A program made the position numbers and the translations under genes. From Sipunculus nudus (lineage: Eukaryota; Annelida; Sipuncula; Golfingiida; Sipunculidae), in assembly GCA_026874595.1 (NCBI GenBank), contig CM049306.1, positions 104,979,142 to 105,043,141 on the forward strand: a DNA stretch of 64,000 nucleotides, written 5' to 3'. The first letter of the stretch is position 1; the number at the start of each line of letters is the position of its first letter. This document shows positions 56,253 to 64,000 of the stretch, piece by piece. The notes under the pieces were generated by a model that did not search any database, was not told the origin of the DNA, and was given only the letters and a program-made list of their open reading frames with translations.

Positions 56253-57230
56253 TCAGTCTGTTGTTGTGTCGCTTTGTGCTGCTGATCTCTCGTGGATCGA
56301 GCGAGGGGCAGGATCCTGAATGGGTAACGGCTTGCCGTTGACGTAGAGCCGTCCACGCCAGAACCTTACTCGATCACCGTCGTTATAGGCAACGGCCATT
56401 TGCGGTTTAGCCCTTTGTTTTAACAGCAGGTCTTTCAATGTTAAATCTTCAACTATTCGAATGCTTTTGTTTTTCAGTTTTGTTTTGCTCCCTACGATAA
56501 TTTCATTTCTTAGTGGTCTGTTGTGCAACCTCACTACGATATGCCGTGGCCGTGTGCCCTTCTTTCCAGATCTGTGAGCCGTCTCTATGGCTTTTTTCAC
56601 CTCATCCTCACTCATATTTACCAGTTTATTTTGAGATATGATTCTGGCAGCTGTATTTTTACAGTTTTCTATATCCCCTATCTCCCCTACTCCCACAATT
56701 CTCAGATTCCATTCTCTCAGGTATCTTTCTTGTTTATTTAGTTCAAATGATATTTGTTCCTGAAGTTTATTTATCAGTAATTCCTTCTCCTTATTTTGAT
56801 TCTGTAATTCTGTCATTTCTTTTCTTAGTTCTGCAACCTCACTAACAAGCTGATCTTTCTGCCCTTTCAGACTATCAACAGATTTATCCAGGGACTCTAG
56901 ATTATTTTCAAGACCTTGGATGTTTTGTTTTATGTTCGATTGCTCTGTTGACAAATCGTCTAGTTGTTTCTTTAAGTCTGTGTGCATATTTTCAATTTGG
57001 TCTTTGATCTCTCTGTTAGAGCTCAGTACTAATTTAATTTCAGCAAGAGCAGTTTGCAACTGCGCATTTAAGTCCTGGGTACCGTCCATATTGCTTGTCT
57101 CTTGTGTTATCTGAGAAGGCCTACCTGCTGCTTGTTTTTCGGTGTCCTTCTCCACATATTTGTCCATATCACCAACTGATTGCGACGTCTTTTTCCCAGT
57201 ACGTTTACCTCTGGTCATATTGTAATCCAC
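56253..57230 (-). CDS. LINE ORF1 protein (coiled coil, RRM-like, C-terminal domain)
   Basis: An intact 325-codon ORF. A basic N-terminus (MDYNMTRGKRTGKKTSQSVG) is followed by a long coiled coil with heptads (residues about 55-165; LENNLESLDKSVDSLKGQKD), then an RRM-like segment around REWNLRIVGVGE, and a C-terminal part with RPRHIVVRLHNRPLRNEI and LPIQDPAPRS. This is the L1 ORF1p (transposase_22-type) layout: a trimeric RNA chaperone that packages LINE RNA. It lies 87 bp inside the element's 5' end. A second ATG four codons in (MTRGKR) is equally possible as the start. Confidence 0.9.
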   Translation of the reverse strand: MDYNMTRGKRTGKKTSQSVGDMDKYVEKDTEKQAAGRPSQITQETSNMDGTQDLNAQLQTALAEIKLVLSSNREIKDQIENMHTDLKKQLDDLSTEQSNIKQNIQGLENNLESLDKSVDSLKGQKDQLVSEVAELRKEMTELQNQNKEKELLINKLQEQISFELNKQERYLREWNLRIVGVGEIGDIENCKNTAARIISQNKLVNMSEDEVKKAIETAHRSGKKGTRPRHIVVRLHNRPLRNEIIVGSKTKLKNKSIRIVEDLTLKDLLLKQRAKPQMAVAYNDGDRVRFWRGRLYVNGKPLPIQDPAPRSIHERSAAQSDTTTD

Positions 57231-57317
57231 TTTGGCGACATTTGTATTTATTTTAGAAAATTTTGTGGGAGCCTCTAACCACGCACCCTCAACCTTCAGT
57301 CATGTGACCGGAAGTTC

Positions 57318-57331
57318 AAGTTTTCTTACTT
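57318..57331 (+). repeat. target-site duplication of the 6.5-kb LINE, right copy
   Basis: AAGTTTTCTTACTT, exact match to 50755-50768. Confidence 0.9.
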
Positions 57332-57426
57332 ATCAGTTACATTATTCATGTAGATCAAATATTAAAACAGATGGCAGATTTGGCCAAATTAAATGTTCAG
57401 TAAAAAGGAAACAGTTTAAACTGTAA
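57332..57426 (+). other. right half of the short ORF interrupted by the LINE
   Basis: Continues the frame broken at 50754 (YQLHYSCRSNIKTDGRFGQI) to a stop at 57424-57426. See the left half at 50711. Confidence 0.25.
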
Positions 57427-57984
57427 TCAAGCAAATTAAGCAGACAACACTCAAAGCAAGCAACGTGCAAAAGGTTATACCCACACTACAGTACGCGTCT
57501 TAAGCTATCCACACAATCAACAAAAGTAGTTTTCTCGATTTTAAAACAAAACAAATTGAAACTTGGAAGAATAAAATATTTCTATTTTTATGCTACATTT
57601 GGTATATAGCAACGACAGTCGCGCCCCTGTAAAAATATATATAGCCCCAAATCTCAGGTGTTAGAGCGACAGTGCAAGTGGAAGTGACTGCTGTGATTCT
57701 GTGAAAATCTTGTTTTCTTTCTTATACACAAAATCTCATGGTTTACAAATATCAGCATGCATCCTGTTCCATCAAGCAAGTCGAAGCAACCTTTTAACTG
57801 TTTGTTTACCTTCTAAGGAAATTCTTTTTTAAGGACTGGAAAACACAGGGCTCAAAGTCGGCTTAAAGAAGGGACTGTCTTAAAGAAGGGACTGTGCCCA
57901 TCAGTCGTCTTTCAATAAAAAACGAGTGCCCCATTCGTTTGATGGTCCGCATTGCGACTATGTATAGAGTAAAAATTTATAACT
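57427..57984. other. no gene seen
   Basis: Non-coding spacer between the LINE insertion site and a LINE fossil. Confidence 0.35.
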
Positions 57985-58248
57985 TTGGTGCATATATGTT
58001 TGTATGGCGAAGCTCCAGAACACTTAGAATCAATTATTAGAGTAAAATCTATGAATCGACAAGGCTTAAGATTGGGTAACATAAAAAATCACTTGGCGGT
58101 TCCAAAACATAATCGCAAAACATATGCCAATCGTAGTTTTAATGTAGCTGGACCATTTCAATGGTATTCGCTCACAGATTTGCGCAACATCAGAGACTTT
58201 GACAATTTAAAACGTTCTCTAAAAACCTTTTTATTCGGAAAATTGTAA
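57985..58248 (+). pseudogene. C-terminal fossil of a CR1/jockey-like LINE ORF2
   Basis: The 87-codon frame contains APEHLESIIRV, GLRLGNIKNHLAVPKHNRKT, then YANRSFNVAGPFQWYSL, then NLKRSLKTFLF. This is the standard ending of many CR1/jockey-type RT proteins (v-P-x-t-x-x-K-T-x-x-x-R-s-F-s-x-A-g-P-x-x-W-n-S-L, ...F-k-x-x-L-K-t-x-L-F). The RT core is absent upstream. It is a 5'-truncated remnant with no ORF1 and no clear target duplication. Confidence 0.8.
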
Positions 58249-58439
58249 AGTTTTTATACAAATTTTTGTGCGTATATTACATCTTATTGATGCTTTTAGA
58301 ATGGTTTTATCCTGTGACAGTTATTTTGAATTTTGAATGTTTTGCCCTACTGTTGTGGTAAATCGCCTATGAACAGTTAAAGAGCTGTTATATATTCTTA
58401 TTATATGAGACATCTGAGTAAACAAAACTAGACGACAAG

Positions 58440-60250
58440 AAGTCGAGAAATTGCCGGAAATGATGTGGAAACAGTCAAATGGTAAACAACTAGATCATTT
58501 CATAAAGACGAAGAGGAGGTAAAAAAATGAACCATAGTTTGTAAAGATAGATCCGATATTGACAAATTTATGAGGAAAATAAGATTTTGACGCGTTTTGA
58601 TGACCTTAACCTTGAACTTTGACCTATTTAAATAATACACATACAGCTTGCAGAAATCGTTCCGATATACGATACGTGTAAGTTACAAAGCGATTCTTGC
58701 AAATCAATGGCATGGAGAATGCAATATGTTAAGCGAATGTAACAGTAAGCAAGCAGAATTGAAGACAACTAACAAACAGACAGATATACTATTAAAGTGT
58801 CACATTTGACATAAAAGATGACAAATAATCTGACGGAGAAGGTGAAGAGAAACAAAATGAGCTATATTTTATGTAGGTAAGATTTATACTTTTGGAGATA
58901 TAGTAAATAAATTATATTTTGTAGTGTTTCGAGTGCAGCGCCCCCTTAGAGTTATTTTCCGAAAATGAAAAATCATTTTCGAGATATTAGGGTAGGATAC
59001 CAGTTTGAATTTCTGCAAAACTGTCTCCTGTAGAATGTTATGTGTAAGACACAAGAACCAGCAAGAAGGCGAAATTGAGGACAACTGGCAAACAGACAGA
59101 CATACTGACAAAGTGACACAATGTGCATGGCAGTTCACTAGATCATGTCATGAAGAACACGACGAGGAAGAAAATGAGTCACAGTTTGTGAAGATAGGAC
59201 CAATATTGACAAAGTTATGAGGAAAATAAAATTATGATGTGTTTTAATGACCTTGACTTTGACCTTCGACCTATATTAATTACATACATAGGAATTCCAG
59301 AAACCTGTTCGATATACAATATGTGTAAGTTACAAAGTGATTCCTGCAAAACTGCAAGAAACCAGCAAGAAGGCGCAATAGAGGACAACTGACCAATAGA
59401 CATACTGACAAAGTGACACACCCGAGGTAACAGACGACTAAATCATGTTATGGAGAAGATCCAGAGGAACAAAATGAGCTATAGTTTATGTAGGTAAGAT
59501 TTATAGATTGGAGATATAACCAAAAATTATATGTTGTAGTGTCTCGAATGCAGCGCCCCCTTGCAGGTATTTTCTGAATATGAAGAAAAACTTTTGAGAT
59601 ATTAGTGTAAGATATGAGATGTACCAGTTTCAAAAGGATTCTTGCAAATGTGTGGCATCTAGGGCATCCTTTAGTGAATCTCGGAATATCTCGTTTGACG
59701 AGATATTGTGCAAGATATTGCAAGACTTTTGATAAAATCATATAACACTACCTAAATGCTACCTGATACCAAAAAACTAGACCTCTCTAACTTTAAAACG
59801 GGCAAAGTTAGAAAAAGAAGACCCCCTATTTTCAATTATCATGAATTTCCCAAAAAATGCGTAACCATAGCAACGGCAGATTTGAGCCAGCTACACATCA
59901 AAAGAAAGGCCACGGGATGACCAATAAAATTACTATAAACTATAGTTTTTGAGGCCATGATGATTCTTGACGAAGATACGAAGAAAAAACATTTTAAGCA
60001 GTTTGATGACCTTGACCGTTGACCTACATTGACTAAATACAAAAGACTCCTGTAACTTTTGATTGTTTATCAACTGTGTAAGTTTGAAAGCAATTGCTGC
60101 AAAAGTGCGACCTGTAGAGTGCAGACAGACAGACAAACATCCAAACAGACATACGCAACTGAGCAATATGCTTGCCGAAATCGAAGATTTACGGCAAGCA
60201 ACAAACATACGAAACTGACCAACTATAAAAGGGAGAAGACAGTCTCCACC
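58440..60250. repeat. diverged tandem repeat of about 620-650 bp, two to three copies
   Basis: Landmarks recur at about 620-650 bp: CAAAATGAGCTATA (58853, 59470), GCAGCGCCCCCTT (58936, 59560), GTAAGTTACAAAG (58679, 59326), and nuclear-receptor half-site clusters near 58600, 59250 and 60008. The third copy is partial. Units also contain CAAACAGACAGACATA-type runs. No coding sequence. Confidence 0.7.
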
Positions 60251-60564
60251 TAACCCCCCTACGCCTTGCCTACATACACACGCGCGCGCGCGCCCGCAAA
60301 ATTTAAAAGGGGCCTTGTTACAAAATGAATCATGTCGTTTTGTTTAATCATGTTTTGATTTATTTTTGGGTTTAGCTGTATCTATGTATTTGTTGAGAGG
60401 AGAGACGGCGCTCCAGGTGCTCAGGGTCAAGTTATTCCATAGTTATGTTCCCAGCCTCTTTAGTAATCAATATGCTCATGAATGTAAATGAGCCTTAGTA
60501 GCAAAATGGGTCCCAGGCATTGTATGGGACTTATGAATATTGATGACTCTTCAATGTAGACGGC
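60251..60564. other. no gene seen
   Basis: Begins with a (CG)n run at about 60281-60293; otherwise non-coding. It may contain the upstream promoter sequence of the minisatellite transcript. Confidence 0.3.
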
Positions 60565-60572
60565 TATTTAAG
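60565..60572 (+). promoter_or_regulatory. TATA-like box upstream of the 20-bp minisatellite
   Basis: TATTTAAG, with an initiator-like ACTCAGAGTCGTC about 20-30 bases downstream. It lies directly before the minisatellite. It could be a gene promoter or part of a solo LTR; no partner LTR was found. Confidence 0.2.
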
Positions 60573-60617
60573 AGGGTCGTATACTCAGAGTCGTCATCCA
60601 GTCCTCGGTGTCCAAAA

Positions 60618-61230
60618 GCCAGCCGCCAGTTGAGGACCAGTACCGCTAGTCGGGGTCCAGTGCCGCCAGTTGAGGTCCAGTGCCGCCAGTTGCGGTCCAG
60701 TGCCGCCAGTCGGGAACCAGTGCCGCCAATCAAGGACCAGTGCCGCCAGTTTTGGTCCAGTTCCGCCAGGAGGGGGCCAATGTCGCCAGTCGGGGTCCAA
60801 TGCCGCCATTCGGGGTCCAGTGTCACCAGTCGGTCTCCAGTGCCGCCAGTTTGGGTCAAGTGCCGCCAGTCGGGGTCAAGTGCCGCCAGTTTGGGTCCAG
60901 TTCCGCCAGTAGGGGTCCAATGCCGCCAGTGGGGGTCCACTGCCGCCAGTCGGGGTCCAGTGTCGCCAGTCGGGCTCCAGTGCCGCCAGTTTGGGTCCAG
61001 TGCCGCCAGTTGGGGTCAAGTGCCACTAGTCGGGGTCCAGTGCCACCAGTCAGTGTCCAGTGCAGTCAGTCGGGGTCCAATTCCGCCAGTCGGGGTCCAG
61101 TGTCACCAGTCATGCTCCAGTGCCGCCAGGCATGCTCCAGTTCCGCCAGTCGGGGTCACGTGCCACTAGTCGGGGTCCAGTGCCGCCAGTCGGGGACCAG
61201 TGCCGCCAGTCTGGGTCCAGTGCCGGACTC
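60618..61230. repeat. 20-bp minisatellite, about 30 copies
   Basis: Units of GTCCAGTGCCGCCAGTCGGG with frequent single-base changes. The unit lacks stop codons in most frames and its length is not a multiple of three, so several long ORFs overlap on both strands (for example 60540-61169 plus, 60680-61300 plus, 60551-60940 minus), all with a 20-residue period. These are best seen as consequences of the repeat. Confidence 0.93.
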
Positions 61231-61667
61231 TGTTTATAGCTTGAGTTTTTTTTTTTTTTGTACAACCAGTGTTTTTAATGTGGGTTATATTCCTGCGTAA
61301 CTGGCTGGGAGGCCTATCTGGTAGGTGGGTTTGATCATGAATTCTGTAATTTTATGTTATGTAAATATATTCTTTGTTGCTTAGCCAATGCCTTGTGTTT
61401 TGTCGTGTGCCTGAGTGCCAACACGGTGAGTACACATGCACCACAGACGGGACCTGCTTATGTGGGTTTATGTGATTGGTCAGATTATCGGAGCGCTTCC
61501 GGCAAAGTTTGACAGTTGGTCCGAAAACAGTACCAGACCTGCTCCGGTAGCCATGCAGAACAAATGTATGCGAGATATTCATTTATCAGGATACTGATAT
61601 TGCATTCAGCTATGAATGTCTATACCTGTAAGCAGGTACTTTATTAAGCACATGGACCTGTACTGTC
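61231..61667. other. no gene seen
   Basis: Starts with a poly(T) run (61247-61259). Otherwise non-coding. Confidence 0.35.
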
Positions 61668-62765
61668 ACACCGGTAAAGATGTGAACGACCAGGTTCTTT
61701 CAACTGTCAAACCAACTGGCTGAACTCTTGCATACGTACACTCTAAAAAAGAATAAGTCATGTGTAAACAAAACAAATCAATATATTAAAGAAAGAAGAT
61801 GCCTACATTCTCTTGAGAGGCGCTCCACATCGACAAACACTGATGATAAAACAAAAATAAACACTGAGTCAGTTAATGACAGCACACGGCAACGTTCCTC
61901 ATTTACTCTGTTTCTGGTCACATGACCAACGCGCCCACGTGACACCATGATGAACACTGTTCGACTCACTGAGTGGCTCGCGTTGTATGTACAGTACATT
62001 CAGTCCTATAGAGCTCCTAAAATCCACAAACGCTCGCTAGAGTATACACGTTTGACACAGTTCACGCACCGCGCACAGACTATTCTTTCTGGGCTATGAA
62101 TCAATGTCCTTACAGCTGATGTCTCCTTGAATCATCCAGTTCTAGTTAGCCGAATACGCCTCTACACAGCAATATTCAGTATATCCAGAGTTAAGCGTTT
62201 AAATAAAGTCCCCGGTCTGTTCCTGGAAGCACTCACCACAGGTAATACAGCGCCAGATCTACCAGTCCGTCGGCAAAAATGCGATACTCGCTCTGGAGTC
62301 CTTTACAGAGAAATCACAGCTGCCTTCCCCAGACACCGACTATCTACGCTTCTAGGCATCACATCTCACCTGTCTCCACATGCTGACCTGCACCCGGACT
62401 GCTGTAGATATCGCCAGGCTATACCTCTCTGGTACGCCGGTCGGTCACTTCTCCCGAAAACGTCCTCCTCACGACTTATAAATGCTTTCTGACGTCTCAA
62501 CTCCCGCTCATTTTCTGGCCAATCACCACTCCCAATTACGCCGGCCGTCAATAACAGTATGAATTCTATTAAGGTTACGCCTCTAGAGACACAAATCCAG
62601 GGAAAACTAAACAGGTGGTAATTCCTTTGAAATCTACAACAAACCGTCATAACTATAGAGACCGCCAAACAGAGACGGCTCCGACGGAATTAAACTGTAC
62701 CGAAATTAGCATCAAATGAAGCAAGGGTGCTATCTAACCACTAAACTGCTTTGAAATTCAGTTAT
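61668..62765 (+). repeat. inverted 1.1-kb duplication, copy B
   Basis: Aligns in plus orientation with the reverse complement of 18838-19915. The shared order runs from CCGGTAAAGATGTGAACG, through AACTCTTGCATACGTACACT and CGCGCACAGACTATTCTTTC, to GAGACGGCTCCGACGGAATT. Homology fades at about 62760. Confidence 0.8.
62127..62492 (+). CDS. hypothetical ORF of the duplicated segment, copy B
   Basis: A 121-codon ORF sharing frame and motifs (SRIRL, LNKV, GLFLEALTTGN, REITAAFPRHRLS, CCRYRQAIPL) with the ORF at 19145-19474. Relative to copy A it has an 18-base insertion and a net 6-base deletion, which keep the frame. No known domain. The N-terminal codons differ because the upstream reading frame has shifted. 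See copy A. Confidence 0.25.
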   Translation: MNHPVLVSRIRLYTAIFSISRVKRLNKVPGLFLEALTTGNTAPDLPVRRQKCDTRSGVLYREITAAFPRHRLSTLLGITSHLSPHADLHPDCCRYRQAIPLWYAGRSLLPKTSSSRLINAF

Positions 62766-62864
62766 ACTATAAAAAAGTCCTTAAATTTACTAACTCAGTA
62801 CTTTACAATGATCTGCGTTATTCCTGTGTAACAATAGCGCTTATTATACATACCTAGTAACGTA

Positions 62865-63120
62865 CTTGTATACACATACAAACATACATATACATATTCA
62901 TATACCCATGCTAATACCAACAAATATATATATATATATATATACATACATACAAACATATATGTACACACACATATATATACATACATACATAAATACA
63001 TACATATAAATATATATATATATATATATACGTGCATACAACACAATCACTCATACCTTCATATACATACATATAAAATACTTATATACACACATACATA
63101 TACATACATATATATATATA
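62865..63120. repeat. compound (TACA)n/(TA)n microsatellite
   Basis: Interleaved TA, CATA and TACA runs. A very similar array, with shared CATATACCCA, TATATACGTGCATACA and TATATACACACATA segments, lies at 63790-63985, in the same orientation. Confidence 0.9.
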
Positions 63121-63149
63121 AATGATTACACCTTAACACAAAGACTTCT

Positions 63150-63700
63150 ATCATCTTTGCGATTGTTCTAGTTTTTGCCATGAAACACGGATTGCTCCCA
63201 CAGGTGAAATAGATTCGATCGTAAGTATAAGTCTGAATTATTAAAAATCTTTATGTATAAGTTATTGCATTCTTCATTGCAAGGAATATATTTGCATGCG
63301 CATTAAAGTATCAAAATGAGTGAGATTACGTGTCACAAACTCGGTCTGGTACTACACAGTTTAGGTAATCCCATAAAAATTCTTAGAGAATTGTTATATG
63401 CAACTTTAATCTTTTGCAAGCAAGCCTTCTAAAATTAACACCACAGACTTGCACAAAATAGAGCAGAGAAGCATCATTTGAACAATAAAACTTTGACAGG
63501 TTTTGAACAGTGTTTGAAATTTTTGTTCCAGTATATTGACCCTACTATACACCAAGCGCATTTGTCGTTGCGTATCATCAAAATCCTCTATATTGTCATC
63601 CAAAATACAGCCGAGATATTTGTACTTTTTACCGAAAGTCAGCTGGGTTTCACCCATTTTAAGCTCAGGTACTTCCGAGGACCATGGCTTTTATGATCCT
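63150..63700 (-). pseudogene. LINE RT C-terminal fragment
   Basis: The minus strand shows LTFGKKYKYLGCILDDNIED, then RQMRLVYSRVNILEQKFQ (63406-63657). This is the post-palm YLG box and thumb-like region of endonuclease-RT LINEs. It is followed in broken frames by sequence resembling the usual 'R-x-L-x-x-L-P-x-x-x-S-x-x-x-x-F' continuation. The RT catalytic core is absent. It is embedded between the duplicated compound microsatellites. Confidence 0.65.
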
Positions 63701-63789
63701 TTCGGGTTCCCATAATCTTTCTCCACCAAACGGATGGCTCTCTGTGGCCAGGTTTCAAGCTGCTAGCAACCGACGGGCCACTCTTATAT

Positions 63790-63821
63790 ACATAAACGCA
63801 TTCATATACCCACGCATATAC

Positions 63822-63866
<45 letters not shown>

Positions 63867-63985
63867 AATACAAACACAAATGTTCATACATACATGCATA
63901 TATATATATATACGTGCATACATACACATACACTCATACCTACATATACATACAAATAAAATACATATATACACACATAACTCTG
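63790..63985. repeat. compound (TA)n/(CATA)n microsatellite
   Basis: Second copy of the microsatellite at 62865-63120. Its TA run is at about 63827-63860. Confidence 0.9.
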
Positions 63986-64000
63986 AAGAAAAACAACACT
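63986..64000 (+). repeat. start of a second hairpin-element copy, cut by the window edge
   Basis: GAAGAAAAACAACACT matches the outer arm of the element at 17114-17280 (GAGAAAAACAACACT) and again follows a TA/CATA microsatellite. Confidence 0.5.

Larger units (their letters stand above)
50769..57317 (-). mobile_element. near full-length L1/Tx1-like LINE with perfect 14-bp target duplication
   Basis: Minus-strand element of 6549 bp. Its 3' end is a poly(A) of about 21 (the T run at 50769-50789) and its 5' end starts GAACTTCCGGTCACATGACT. Matching AAGTTTTCTTACTT flanks prove insertion by target-primed reverse transcription. Order: 5' leader of about 87 bp, ORF1 (57230-56253), spacer of about 1 kb, ORF2 (55257-51495) and 3' region of about 0.7 kb with a tandem duplication. 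The AT-rich target and poly(A) fit an L1-type endonuclease. The perfect duplication and only two visible ORF2 lesions suggest a young insertion. Confidence 0.92.

Noticed and set aside
60540-61169. 209-codon ORF with proline/serine/cysteine-rich 20-residue repeats as a real protein
   Set aside because: The 20-bp unit is open in several frames and both strands, so the ORF follows from the minisatellite. No domain, start context or splice support favours one frame.

Overview
The window is animal nuclear DNA: intron-bearing, AT-rich and dense in transposable elements. It is most likely from a marine mollusc, probably a bivalve. This is inferred from its repeat families: long (TA)n tracts, CTCGAG-palindrome elements, repeats ending in GACGGACG...GACAAAGGGTGATC, MULE-type transposases and L1/Tx1-like LINEs. 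No rRNA gene, functional tRNA gene, CRISPR array or prokaryotic operon was found.

Host genes are few and lie mainly on the minus strand at the left. The one complete host coding sequence is a FEM1-family gene (3430-5376, minus), an ankyrin-repeat substrate receptor of CUL2 ubiquitin ligases. Its ATG sits nine bases downstream of a clean 3' splice site, so the transcript should begin further upstream. Two candidate upstream minus-strand exons have good splice signals: a symmetric 46-codon exon (6354-6491) and a 52-codon start-containing exon (16153-16308). Both end on codon boundaries, so they could join FEM1 in frame or belong to another gene. A paired, inverted 1.1-kb duplication (18838-19915 and 61668-62765) carries a diverged but frame-preserving ORF.

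From 7.5 to 15 kb there is a run of DNA transposons: a Tc1/mariner-type MITE with TA target duplication, a GTCG-rich MITE, a fossil pogo/Tigger transposase N-terminus, a satellite-like element with eight estrogen-receptor-type palindromes at about 155-bp spacing, and a non-autonomous hAT with a perfect 8-bp target duplication. From 25 to 29 kb lie two decayed LINEs arranged back to back.

From 36.2 to 48.3 kb is a three-layer nest. A member of the palindrome-bearing repeat family is split by an L1/Tx1-like LINE (15-bp target duplication, 14/15 identical, at 37792-37806 and 48202-48216). The LINE in turn contains a split MULE-type transposase gene (39787-44340, minus).

From 50 to 57.3 kb a divergent pair of tRNA-derived SINEs is followed by a second L1/Tx1-like LINE of 6.5 kb on the minus strand. 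It has a 14-bp perfect target duplication, a poly(A) tail, an open ORF1, and an ORF2 with only two visible lesions. From 57.9 kb to the end there are a LINE C-terminal fossil, a roughly 650-bp repeat with nuclear-receptor half-sites, a 20-bp minisatellite open in several frames, the second copy of the inverted duplication, compound microsatellites and another LINE remnant.

All identifications were made by reading the sequence. Family assignments rest on recognised motifs, not on database searches.
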